From the NCBI GenBank assembly GCA_028700325.1, contig JAQVSV010000006.1, positions 1 to 55,658 of the forward strand: a stretch of 55,658 nucleotides of DNA, given 5' to 3'. Each line of letters opens with the position of its first letter. Position 1 is the stretch's first letter. The notes under the pieces were generated by a model, which was not told the DNA's origin, did no database searches, and was given only the letters and a program-made list of their open reading frames with translations. Shown in pieces: positions 8,847-16,760 of the stretch. The stretch is from Elusimicrobiaceae bacterium (GTDB lineage: Bacteria > Elusimicrobiota > Elusimicrobia > Elusimicrobiales > Elusimicrobiaceae). Made by a program: the position numbers and the translations under genes.

Positions 8847-8908
8847 GCCGGCAATCATTATGCCGTGCCTGCCAGCGCCGGGTTTTCGTGAGCGGAATTT
8901 ATAAAAAA
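8847..8908 (-). repeat. Dispersed CATAAT-hairpin element, copy A
   Basis: On the minus strand it runs from the T-tract of the lpd terminator through AAATTCCGCTCACGAAAA, then CCGGCGCTGGCAGGC, the loop core CATAATGATT and GCCGGC. It is about 85% identical to copy B (27301-27363) and clearly related to copy C (41027-41094). Here the long stem has mismatches, but a local CGGCA/TGCCG stem closes around the same loop. Confidence 0.65.
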
Positions 8909-8933
8909 CCGCGGCCCGTAAAACGGGCCGCGG
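8903..8933 (-). terminator. Rho-independent terminator after lpd
   Basis: A perfect 10-bp stem (CCGCGGCCCG at 8909-8918 with CGGGCCGCGG at 8924-8933, loop of five) followed on the minus strand by six T residues (8903-8908). It lies 21 bases past the lpd stop. Confidence 0.92.
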
Positions 8934-8954
8934 CGCAAAACGTCAAGCCGGCTA

Positions 8955-10325
8955 TCAGCGGCTGAGCGCTTCTTTGATCGTTTCGGACATAGTAGGATGG
9001 GCAAACATGACCTTTTTCAGCTCGGGCACAGTCAGCCCGGCCCGGATTGCCACGGAAAAAATGTGGATCAGCTCGGTGGCGGTATGGCCGACGATCTGTC
9101 CGCCGAGTATTTTGCCGGTTTTCTCGTCCGAAACAACCTGCACAAACCCGTCCGGCTCATCCTGGCTCAGAGCGCGCCCGGAGCTCAGGAAAAACGCCCG
9201 GCCAACCTTGACTGTATGGCCCTTCTTTTCCGCCCGTTCCCTGTCCAGCCCCACGCAGGCGGCTTCCGGACGCGTATAAATGCAGCCCGGCACCAGTTCG
9301 TTGTCATATTCCTCGCTGTGGCCCAGCGCGTTGCAGGCGGCGATATCGCCCTGATGTTCCGCCGCATGGGCAAGCAGCGCCAGCCCGTTCACATCGCCGA
9401 CGGCGTAAATGTGCGGTTTCACGGTGCGAAGCCGGCTGTCCACCTTAATGCCGCGCCTGTCCCACTCAAGCCCGGCCTTCTCGAGCGCGAGTTCACCCAG
9501 TTCCGCCACCCGTCCGACCGCGACAAGCACCTCATCCGCATGCAACTGCGTGCCGTCCGAAAGGTGCAGGAGTTTCTTCCCGTTTTCCAGGGCAACGGAG
9601 TCGGCGCTCACACCCAGATGCAGATTAATGCCTTTCTTTTTGAATGCCGCCGCCACGGCGCGGCCCACGCCCGGATCCATGCCGGGCAGCACGCCGGGCT
9701 GAAGCTCTACCAGATGAGTCTGCACGCCAAACGAGTGGAACACGCACGAAAATTCCGCTCCGATCGCGCCAGCGCCGATAATCGCAACCGACCCCGGCAG
9801 CTTCTCCAGCCCGAACACGCTGGTGTTATCAAGCAGTTCCGCGCGCAGCGCGTCAAAGGGTTTCGGGAAAAACGGCCGGGTGCCCGCTGCGATGATGGCC
9901 GCGTCGAACGCAACGGTCCGCCGGCCGCCGCCGGTCTCAATTTCGGCTTCCCGGTCCGACAAAAACCGCGCCGTACCCTGCACATAATCAATCCCGAGCG
10001 ACTTGAACAGCCTCATCAGGTTGCCGCGCAGTTTTTCTATAAGAGCCTGCCTGCGCGCCGAAATTTTCGCCCAGCTGAGATGCGCGGCCACATCGGACAG
10101 CGCGGCTTCCGCGCCCGGCTCAAGCAGCGCCGGCAAATCATGCAGCACTTCAAACCGGTGCGCCGCGTCAAGCAGCGATTTCGACGGAATGCAGCCCCAG
10201 TTCAGACAAACCCCGCCGGGATGCGCCTTTTCAACAAGCGTCACCTCCGCGCCAAGCGCCGCCGCCTTTGCCGCCGCGGGGTACCCGCCCGGACCCGCTC
10301 CTATCACAAGAATTTTTTTTGTCAT
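8955..10325 (-). CDS. lpd: Dihydrolipoyl dehydrogenase
   Basis: A 456-residue FAD flavoprotein disulfide reductase. It starts MTKKILVIGAGPGGYPAAAK (FAD-binding GxGxxG), has the redox disulfide in 'GGVCLNWGCIPSKSLLDA', a second Rossmann motif 'SVAIIGAGAIGAEFSCVFHS', and the C-terminal catalytic 'FAHPTMSETIKEAL'. It reoxidises dihydrolipoyl-GcvH with NAD+. The start has a GGGAGC site. It lies directly upstream of the gcv block on the same strand but is separated from it by a strong terminator, so it is probably a separate transcript from the AsmA-like gene side. Confidence 0.95.
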   Translation of the reverse strand: MTKKILVIGAGPGGYPAAAKAAALGAEVTLVEKAHPGGVCLNWGCIPSKSLLDAAHRFEVLHDLPALLEPGAEAALSDVAAHLSWAKISARRQALIEKLRGNLMRLFKSLGIDYVQGTARFLSDREAEIETGGGRRTVAFDAAIIAAGTRPFFPKPFDALRAELLDNTSVFGLEKLPGSVAIIGAGAIGAEFSCVFHSFGVQTHLVELQPGVLPGMDPGVGRAVAAAFKKKGINLHLGVSADSVALENGKKLLHLSDGTQLHADEVLVAVGRVAELGELALEKAGLEWDRRGIKVDSRLRTVKPHIYAVGDVNGLALLAHAAEHQGDIAACNALGHSEEYDNELVPGCIYTRPEAACVGLDRERAEKKGHTVKVGRAFFLSSGRALSQDEPDGFVQVVSDEKTGKILGGQIVGHTATELIHIFSVAIRAGLTVPELKKVMFAHPTMSETIKEALSR

Positions 10326-10372
10326 AACAAGCTCCCGTTCAAATTATTCCCGCCATATTCCGCGCCGCACGG

Positions 10373-11608
10373 TCAGTCCGCCGTGCTTACAGGGTAGCGC
10401 GTGTCCAGAAACATGCGCAGGCTGCGCAGCGAATCCCGCAGAACGCTTCCGACTGTCGAAGAAACTTCCGGCTTGAATTCCGGGTTATCAAGCGGACCCC
10501 ATACCGCCAGCTCCAGCCCGGCGCTGCCGGCTTTCATATCCAGTTTGAAATCGCCTTCCTTTCTGCCCGGATCAACACAGCCCTCGAAGTCCAGCTTCAG
10601 ATCCGGGCCGGCGGCGGCGAATTCCATCGTTTCCCATTGCCGGGCGCGCTGGCGGAACCTGGTTTTAAGGCTGTCCACTTTAAACGCGTTCAGATCCGGA
10701 ACGCTCGCGCCCTGCAGACTGGAAAGCGTTTTAAACGGCATGGCAAGCCAGTACGTCCATTCTCCGTAACCGGCGCGGCCCAGCCCCTTGAGCGTAACGC
10801 CTCCGGCGTAAAACGCGGCGTCAATGCCGCGTTTGTAAAGCGGACCCTCGAAATCCCTTAATTTCCAGTCTAAATCCAGCTGGCTGGCCTCCATGGCGCC
10901 GGACACAAGGCCGGAAACTTTCACCGCGCCGTCAGAACCGGAGAATCTGCCGCCTTTAAAATTCACCGTGCAGATGACGCTTACCCCGCCGCTTATCTGC
11001 GCGCCGCGAAACAGCCCGTCCGCACGGGCTTCCAGCCGCATGTAATCGGATCCGCCGTATCTGTAAATTCCGTTAACGTTTGTAAAGATCAGCCTGGTGC
11101 CGTCCAGTCCGTCCTCATACTGAAGCAGACCGTTTGCGATCACCATTTCCGTCACCGGCCGGCCGGTTTTATCCGGATCGCGCAACGCAAGAATATCGTC
11201 GAAATTCCACACGCCACGGTCCGTGCGCTTTATCAGAAGCGAGCCGTCGGTCACCGTCAGTCTGTCAAACTCGGCCCGGCCCGCCAGAAGCGCGCGTAAA
11301 TTCGTGTCAATCATCACGCTGCCGGCGCGCAGGAAATCTCCGCCGGAACGCCTGCTGTTTTCGTTCAGCGCAACACCTTCAAATTCCAGCCCGTGCGCGC
11401 GGGTAAGCCGGACGGCACGGAACGAAAAATCACGCGCCAGATGTTTCTTTATCCGCGCCGTGATTATGGCCGACATCCGTTCCGGAGTAAAATACCGCAC
11501 GCGGGCATAATACAGCCCGCCCACGGCTCCCGCCGCCAGAACCAGCGCTGCGCCCGCCGTCACGGAAAGTTTTTTATGTTCGCGAACAAACCGCATGAAG
11601 CTGGTCAT
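10373..11608 (-). CDS. AsmA-like envelope protein (411 aa)
   Basis: Shorter paralogue of the protein at 173-2506: basic N-terminus, one membrane segment at about residues 16-35, then 'RYFTPERMSAIITARIKKHL' as in the AsmA N-terminal region and a long beta-rich periplasmic part. Expected to be an inner-membrane-anchored periplasmic protein involved in outer-membrane lipid homeostasis; the family role is still loosely defined. A TAGAAT box ends seven bases before the ATG at 11608 and there is no ribosome site, so the mRNA may be leaderless; a second ATG four codons in is an alternative start. It lies 47 bases before lpd. Confidence 0.68.
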   Translation of the reverse strand: MTSFMRFVREHKKLSVTAGAALVLAAGAVGGLYYARVRYFTPERMSAIITARIKKHLARDFSFRAVRLTRAHGLEFEGVALNENSRRSGGDFLRAGSVMIDTNLRALLAGRAEFDRLTVTDGSLLIKRTDRGVWNFDDILALRDPDKTGRPVTEMVIANGLLQYEDGLDGTRLIFTNVNGIYRYGGSDYMRLEARADGLFRGAQISGGVSVICTVNFKGGRFSGSDGAVKVSGLVSGAMEASQLDLDWKLRDFEGPLYKRGIDAAFYAGGVTLKGLGRAGYGEWTYWLAMPFKTLSSLQGASVPDLNAFKVDSLKTRFRQRARQWETMEFAAAGPDLKLDFEGCVDPGRKEGDFKLDMKAGSAGLELAVWGPLDNPEFKPEVSSTVGSVLRDSLRSLRMFLDTRYPVSTAD

Positions 11609-11650
11609 ATCAGCAATTCTATCTTATTCGGCAATTCCTTAAAATATCCT

Positions 11651-11674
11651 GCCGGCGCACAGGCCGGCGCACAG
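11651..11674. repeat. Tandem 12-bp duplication
   Basis: GCCGGCGCACAG occurs twice head to tail in the gap between the AsmA-like gene and the clostripain-like gene. Probably a simple slippage product; no function seen. Confidence 0.7.
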
Positions 11675-11824
11675 GCGGCGAATACGTTGCGGCGGGCGCA
11701 TAACACCAGTCCCAGCGCGCCCGGCTAATGGAATCACGGCTTGCCGGATTTTACCGCGGCGGGACTTTTTATACCGCCCGACCTTTCAGGCGGGCCGGAA
11801 ACACCTGCCCCGCCAAACCAAAAA

Positions 11825-11858
11825 CGGGAAAGCCCCGGAAAATTCCGGGGCTTTCCCG
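11825..11858 (-). terminator. Terminator after the clostripain-like gene
   Basis: A 16-bp perfect inverted repeat, CGGGAAAGCCCCGGAA at 11825-11840 with its complement at 11843-11858, followed on the minus strand by a TTTT run. It lies 21 bases past the stop of the gene at 11880. Confidence 0.85.
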
Positions 11859-11879
11859 TGCTGCATAAACAAATGCGGT

Positions 11880-13190
11880 TTAACGTCTTTTTCGCATGGC
11901 CTCGTCAAACCCGCTGCCGTCGCGGGACAGATTTACCCAGCGGAGGAAACCGCCCCACTTGGATGCGCCGAACGGATTGCTGGAATAAGAGTCCATAATC
12001 CTGTGGTTTTTGCTCGGCATATAAACCGACACACCGCTGGTCAGCCGGGAGCGGGCACTGTCTTCCTGAGCCGCAGTTACGACATAGTCTTTATAAATGA
12101 CGGTCAGAAGGGCTTTCGCCGCACTTCTCACCTTTTCCGATCCGCTCGCACTCGCCTGCAATTGGATAAAATGGCCGAGATCGCAGTAATCGTTATACAT
12201 GCTCGACGTGTCGCTGTCCATCCGCAATACTTTGTCGCGGGCAAAAAGCGACGACTGCAGATCGTGTTCGGAAATTATCGCGCTGACATATTCGTTCAGC
12301 GCCGCGATCACGTTCTTCAACCCGCTCGGTCTTACCACCGACAGCGTGAACACGGGATCAGCCCTGCCGAGCCGGGTGTCGTTTTGAGCCACGGCTTTGA
12401 AAATCCCGGCGGCCATGCCTTCCGCGCCCTGATAAGCGTTTTGCTGGACCGCCTCAAACATATCGGTGAAAGGCACGTTGGTAAGCATGGAAGTTTCCGA
12501 ACCGATTATCAGCTTCGCGCCGTCAAGCCGCGCCGAAACCTCAGCCATCTGCATCAGGCAGGAGTAAAAGAAAAGCACATCCACGCCTTTCGCGGCCCTG
12601 AGCACAAACCCAAGATCGGGTATGGACATGCGTGAATGTCCTCCGTTCTGGTCGCCGGCCGAAGTGCCCAGCATCCCCGCGCCGTGACCGTACATCATAA
12701 GCAGATAATGGTCTGCCGGATAAGCGCTTTTGCCCCACCGCATGAAATCGAGCAGGGTGGCGGGCGAAGCGGGGTCGGCATCAGTAACCATGGCGAAAGA
12801 GATAACCGCCGAATTGCTGTCTTTGGTCACATGATAACGCGCGGAACCGCCCACCACGTCATCCATGGTCACTATTTTGTTGGTGGGCACGATAAGCCCG
12901 GACTTGAGCTGCTTGTACTGGGCCGGCGGAGTAAGATCCTTGGTGCTTCTGGCCATATGCACAACCATCTGCACATCGGAGTTCGAACCGGTCTGTTCCA
13001 TTTCGTTGACAACACGCAGTATATCGGGCGCAAGGTTGTTGTTGCCGTTGAGGTAGACCATCACGGTCCACCTGGCGTGCTTTCTGACGCCCGCGTCCTG
13101 CCCGGCGGCATATGCGCTGAAAGACACCAGCCCGGCCAGACAAAGCGCCGCGACCGCCGCGATCAAAAACCTTTTCATCATCGTTTTCAT
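11880..13190 (-). CDS. Secreted clostripain-like cysteine peptidase (family C11)
   Basis: A 436-residue protein with a signal peptide (basic MKTMMKRF, hydrophobic core, cleavage near AYA-AG at about residue 29). The C11 catalytic pair is visible: His169 in 'YLLMMYGHGAG' and Cys211 in 'DVLFFYSCLMQMAEVSARL'. The opening 'ARWTVMVYLNGNNNLAPDIL' is typical of the family. C11 peptidases cleave after Arg or Lys and often mature by self-cleavage. The ATG at 13190 was chosen over an upstream GTG because GGTGG stands at the right distance. It is transcribed away from the amidase gene from a shared intergenic region. Confidence 0.88.
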   Translation of the reverse strand: MKTMMKRFLIAAVAALCLAGLVSFSAYAAGQDAGVRKHARWTVMVYLNGNNNLAPDILRVVNEMEQTGSNSDVQMVVHMARSTKDLTPPAQYKQLKSGLIVPTNKIVTMDDVVGGSARYHVTKDSNSAVISFAMVTDADPASPATLLDFMRWGKSAYPADHYLLMMYGHGAGMLGTSAGDQNGGHSRMSIPDLGFVLRAAKGVDVLFFYSCLMQMAEVSARLDGAKLIIGSETSMLTNVPFTDMFEAVQQNAYQGAEGMAAGIFKAVAQNDTRLGRADPVFTLSVVRPSGLKNVIAALNEYVSAIISEHDLQSSLFARDKVLRMDSDTSSMYNDYCDLGHFIQLQASASGSEKVRSAAKALLTVIYKDYVVTAAQEDSARSRLTSGVSVYMPSKNHRIMDSYSSNPFGASKWGGFLRWVNLSRDGSGFDEAMRKRR

Positions 13191-13230
13191 ATTTTCCACC
13201 GTTCAGTCCAGCGAGTTTCAATTATGGTAT

Positions 13231-13260
13231 ATTCTATACAACGGCATCCGCCTTACGCAA
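13231..13260 (-). promoter_or_regulatory. Promoter of the clostripain-like gene
   Basis: On the minus strand TTGCGT (13255-13260), 18 bases, then TAGAAT (13231-13236), about 40 bases before the start codon. A TATAGA reading with 16-base spacing is also possible. Confidence 0.45.
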
Positions 13261-13337
13261 GGACCGAAAAGCACCGCCTGACCCGGTCCATAAGACCTAA
13301 TATTATCCCGGCCGCCAGACTGCGGTTTGGCGCAGAA

Positions 13338-13346
13338 TGCTATAAT
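13338..13346 (+). promoter_or_regulatory. Extended -10 promoter of the amidase gene
   Basis: TGC followed by TATAAT (13341-13346), 30 bases before the ATG, with no good -35 hexamer; the TGn extension usually compensates for that. Confidence 0.5.
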
Positions 13347-13376
13347 ATTTTAATATATTCGTTCACTGGGATAGCC

Positions 13377-15455
13377 ATGAAAAAACATTTTTTAACCGCT
13401 TTGCTGTTCACCCTGTCCGCGCCCTGCGCCAGCGCGCAGAAAATAGACATCGTGTATCCTGTAGAAGGACACATAATGTCAGGCGGCTCTGCCGCATACC
13501 TGTTCGGCAACATCAAACCGCCGAAAGGCAAATTGAAAATCAATGAAGTATCCGTAAAAGTGCATTCGAACGGCGCGTTTATCACATATCTGCCGGTCAA
13601 GCCGGGCCCGTTCGCTTTCAACTGCGAGCTTACGGCGGGCACGCAAACGGTGAAAGCCGTGCGCAATATCGTGGTGGGATCATCATTTAAAAAACCCGAT
13701 AACGCCGCCGTGTATATTGACACTTCCTCCCTGTCGCCGTGGGCCGACATCATAGCGCGCCCCGGCGACTGGATATACGCCTCGTTCAGCGGCACGATCG
13801 GGCAGAAAGCGTTTTTCAGGATACGCGGACTGTCCGGCGAGCTCCCGATGCCGGAAACCGCGCCGGGCAGTTACGCTGGCGCCTATCTGGCGCAGAGCGC
13901 CGATAAAGCGGAAAAAGCCGAAATCCAGTTCCGGCTGACCGGCGCGCTTGGCGAGGCGACGGCGCTGGCTGGCGGGAAAGTGTCCGTCAGGCCGGATTTC
14001 AGCCCGGTCGTGGAAATCACCACCGATTCGGTAGGCACGCGCACCGCCAGCGGAGCCGGCTACATGCTTTTTCTTTCCGCCGGACAGCGACTGATGGCAA
14101 CAGCGAAAACAGGCCGCACGCTCAAACTGAAACTTTCGGAAACGCTTGACGGCTGGGTGGACGAAAGCTATGTGCGGTACCTGCCGGACGGCACTCCGCC
14201 GCCGTCCAGCGAGATGACTACGATAAACACGGTCTGCAGCGCAACCGGCACCGCGGTCGTCATCGCGGGAGTAGGCTCCGCGCCGTGGCGGGCGGTGGAA
14301 ACGGAAAACGGGCTGGAAGTCACGTTCTTTTACACGAAAAACCATACCAACTGGATCGTGTATGACTCGTCCGACACCATGATACGCGACATCCGCTGGC
14401 GGCAGGACGACAATAACACCTGCACCGTATCAGTCAATCTGCAGCCGGGGCTGACTCTGTGGGGTTATGACGTGACCGGCTCGCAGGACAGCGCGATCAT
14501 TTCCCTCAGCCGCAAACCGCTTTTGAAAAGCAGGCCCGGCCGCAAACTCGCGGGCCTTAAGGTTATCATTGATCCCGGTCATTCGCCCACCTCCGCTCCG
14601 CCGTACGACGGCGCGATCGGGCCCATGCGGACGATGGAATACCAGCACACGCTGGAAATCGCGCAGATGCTCAAAACCGAGCTTGAAAAACACGGCGCGG
14701 TCGCGCTGACCACCCGCAAAAGCTCCGAAACCGTGCCCCTGCGCGAACGGCCCCGCATGGCCGCGCGCGAAAACGGCAACCTGTACATAAGCATTCACGC
14801 CAACGCGCTGGTGGACACCGCCGATCCCTACGCCACTCCGCGCGGATACTCGCTTTACTACTATTTCCCGCACAGCCGCAGCTTCGCCTCGAACATGCAC
14901 AGGGGCATGCAGAAATTCATTCCCCTGCCGGACGAAGGGCTCCGTTACGGCGATTATCATGTGATCCGCCTGACCGCCATGCCGGCCGTGCTTATCGAAA
15001 CCTCGTATCTGATCCTGCCGGAGCAGGAAATGCTCTTGAATGACGAAGCGTTCCGCATGAAAGTGGTGAACGCCTGCATGTACAGCATTTTCAGCACTTT
15101 CGGCCAGCGTTACACCGCGCCGCCTTTTGTCAGAACAAAACCGAAACCCGGCCAGGAAACCGGCAAACCCGGCCGCAAACCCGGGGAAACAGCCATAAAA
15201 AAACCGGGCGGAACAACCGCGCCCGGAAAAACCGGTTCCGCTAAAAAAGAACCGGTTCCCTCGGCCAAAACCGCCGCAACACCAGCCGCGCAAGCCGGTT
15301 CCGCGGCTAAAAAACCGGGCAAAACCTCCTCTGACAAACAGACAAAAGCATCAAGAGAGAAGCCCGCCGCAATGGAAAAACCAGCCGGAAAAACCTCCGC
15401 AAAAAACAAACCTGCGGCAAAAACGCCGGCTTCCGGCAAAAAACAAGCAAAATAA
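13377..15455 (+). CDS. Secreted N-acetylmuramoyl-L-alanine amidase (Amidase_3) with basic tail
   Basis: A 692-residue protein that cuts the amide between MurNAc and the stem peptide of peptidoglycan. MKKHFLTALLFTLSAPCASA is a signal peptide. A beta-rich N-terminal part of about 390 residues, probably substrate or wall binding, precedes the zinc amidase domain: 'VIIDPGHSP' (His402), Glu421, 'ISIHANAL' (His474) and the catalytic 'LIETSYL' (Glu541). After about residue 580 comes a low-complexity tail of over 100 residues made of K, P, A, G, S and T, strongly basic, perhaps holding the enzyme on anionic envelope polymers. The ATG at 13377 is preceded by GGGA and fits the signal peptide. Confidence 0.88.
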   Translation: MKKHFLTALLFTLSAPCASAQKIDIVYPVEGHIMSGGSAAYLFGNIKPPKGKLKINEVSVKVHSNGAFITYLPVKPGPFAFNCELTAGTQTVKAVRNIVVGSSFKKPDNAAVYIDTSSLSPWADIIARPGDWIYASFSGTIGQKAFFRIRGLSGELPMPETAPGSYAGAYLAQSADKAEKAEIQFRLTGALGEATALAGGKVSVRPDFSPVVEITTDSVGTRTASGAGYMLFLSAGQRLMATAKTGRTLKLKLSETLDGWVDESYVRYLPDGTPPPSSEMTTINTVCSATGTAVVIAGVGSAPWRAVETENGLEVTFFYTKNHTNWIVYDSSDTMIRDIRWRQDDNNTCTVSVNLQPGLTLWGYDVTGSQDSAIISLSRKPLLKSRPGRKLAGLKVIIDPGHSPTSAPPYDGAIGPMRTMEYQHTLEIAQMLKTELEKHGAVALTTRKSSETVPLRERPRMAARENGNLYISIHANALVDTADPYATPRGYSLYYYFPHSRSFASNMHRGMQKFIPLPDEGLRYGDYHVIRLTAMPAVLIETSYLILPEQEMLLNDEAFRMKVVNACMYSIFSTFGQRYTAPPFVRTKPKPGQETGKPGRKPGETAIKKPGGTTAPGKTGSAKKEPVPSAKTAATPAAQAGSAAKKPGKTSSDKQTKASREKPAAMEKPAGKTSAKNKPAAKTPASGKKQAK

Positions 15456-15510
15456 AAACCGGCCGGGAAAACCATAAAAAGAAACCGGCCGCAAACCCGG
15501 CAAATAAATA

Positions 15511-15540
15511 ACCGCCCCGCCGCGTATTGCGGCGGGGCGG
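15511..15540 (-). terminator. Terminator after nth
   Basis: ACCGCCCCGCCGC and its near-perfect complement GCGGCGGGGCGGT enclose a short loop; the minus strand then reads TTATTTATTTG. It stands between the convergent amidase and nth genes and may also slow plus-strand transcription. Confidence 0.7.
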
Positions 15541-15556
15541 TTCGCGTGCCAATCAG

Positions 15557-16195
15557 CTATTTATTCACATCACGGCGCAGGCAAAAATCAATTACCGGGC
15601 ACTGCGCGCAGCGCGGCGCGCGCGCCTGGCAAACCCGGCGCCCGTGCAGAACCAGCGCCATGGAAAACCAGCGCCAGTCGGCCCGGTCAAGCTGCCGCAT
15701 GAAATCGCGCTCGATTTTAACCGGATCCGCACTGCCGGTAAACCCCATGCGCCACGCCAGCCTTTTAACATGCGTGTCAACCACAAACCCCTCGGTCTTT
15801 CCGAACGCCTCGCCAAGCACGACATTGGCGGTCTTGCGGGCGACTCCGCGCAGGCTTAAAAGCCCGTCCATGGTATCCGGCACGCGCCCGCCGAATTTTT
15901 CCATGATTGCCGCGGCGGACTGTTTCAGCGACAGCGCCTTGCTGTGATAAAACCCCGCCGAATGAACAAGCCGCTCGATCTCGCCGAGCGGAGCCGCCGC
16001 CAGTTCGCGCGGACCGGGGTATCGCCCGAAAAGCTCCGGCGTCACCGCGTTAACCCGCGAGTCCGTGCACTGGGCCGATAAAATGACCGCGCCCAGCAGC
16101 TGAAAAGGCGTTTTGTAAACCAGCTCGGTGCGCGCGCCGAAATACAGCGGCCGCAGTATTTCCGTTATTTCAGCCAGCCTCTCTTTTTTATTCAC
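15557..16195 (-). CDS. nth: Endonuclease III
   Basis: A 212-residue base-excision DNA glycosylase/AP lyase, the normal length. The helix-hairpin-helix 'LLSLRGVARKTANVVL' holds the Schiff-base Lys121, the catalytic Asp140 is in 'FVVDTHVKRLAWRMG', and the 4Fe-4S cluster ligands C-x6-C-x2-C-x5-C close the protein ('CQARAPRCAQCPVIDFC'). It removes oxidised pyrimidines. Start overlaps the end of the upstream VOC frame by four bases. Confidence 0.96.
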   Translation of the reverse strand: MNKKERLAEITEILRPLYFGARTELVYKTPFQLLGAVILSAQCTDSRVNAVTPELFGRYPGPRELAAAPLGEIERLVHSAGFYHSKALSLKQSAAAIMEKFGGRVPDTMDGLLSLRGVARKTANVVLGEAFGKTEGFVVDTHVKRLAWRMGFTGSADPVKIERDFMRQLDRADWRWFSMALVLHGRRVCQARAPRCAQCPVIDFCLRRDVNK

Positions 16196-16590
16196 GGTTT
16201 ATCCGCCGTTATTTCCACGCGGTTGCCGTCCGGGTCAAGAACACAGCACTCGTAATACCCGTCGCCCGTGCGGCGCGGCCCGTCACAAATCACATACCCG
16301 TCGGACTTAAGCCGCGCGGACAGCAAATCAACCGCCCGCTCGTCGCCTGCGGCAATCGCCACATGCGCGTAACCCGCAAAGCGCTCCGCCTTGCCGCTTT
16401 GCCGGGGCGCAAGCGTGGAAATATTCATCAGTTCAAGCCTGGAACCGGACTCAAATTCCAGGAACCGCGATGAAAAACCCGTCGCCCCGTTGCGGTATGC
16501 CCGCCCCGCCGCCGCGCCGAACTACCTCTCGTAAAACCCGGCCAGTCTTTCGATATCGCCGGTCCAGATCCCGACATGTTCTATTTTCAT
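16192..16590 (-). pseudogene. VOC/glyoxalase-fold protein interrupted by in-frame TAG
   Basis: Reading from the ATG at 16590 gives MKIEHVGIWTGDIERLAGFY, then ER, a TAG codon at 16522-16524, and without any frame change FGAAAGRAYRNGATGFSSRF followed by LEFESGSRLELM and the rest of a vicinal-oxygen-chelate domain ending in 'DPDGNRVEITADKP'. Both halves fit one small (about 131-residue) VOC protein; relatives usually have Tyr or His at the interrupted position (FYxxYFG). Downstream of the TAG a 78-residue product could start at ATG 16428, but it would lack the first beta-alpha-beta module. Either a recent nonsense mutation or a sequencing/assembly error. Function of the intact form unknown. Confidence 0.75.
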
Positions 16591-16679
16591 GCTCCGTCAT
16601 CCCGTCCCGCCTGCCAATCCCGATATATGATAATATTTTGCGGGGGTAGCGCGTCCGCATCCTGGCGAACACAAAACGA

Positions 16680-16707
16680 TTGACCGCACCGACCTATTAT
16701 ATATAAT
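16680..16707 (+). promoter_or_regulatory. hcp: Promoter of hcp
   Basis: TTGACC (16680-16685), 16 bases, TATAAT (16702-16707): the best sigma-70-type promoter in the window. It is followed by a roughly 50-base leader and a strong AAGGGGG ribosome site. I see no clear FNR- or HcpR-type palindrome around it. Confidence 0.75.
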
Positions 16708-16760
16708 GTAAAGCGGCGCGCCATTAAAATCCGGGCGGGCCGCACAGCAAGGGGGATATA

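Larger units (their letters stand above)
8594..8954. other. 361-bp gap between lpd and gcvT
   Basis: Holds, in minus-strand order, the lpd terminator (8903-8933), one copy of the dispersed CATAAT-hairpin element (8847-8908), about 200 bases with no clear gene, and the gcv promoter box at 8637-8642. I looked for tandem glycine aptamers upstream of gcvT and saw none. Short open frames on either strand show no family resemblance. Confidence 0.6.

Noticed and set aside
11651-11674. Tandem 12-bp duplication as an iteron or CRISPR-like array
   Set aside because: Only two units, no spacers and no replication or cas genes nearby.
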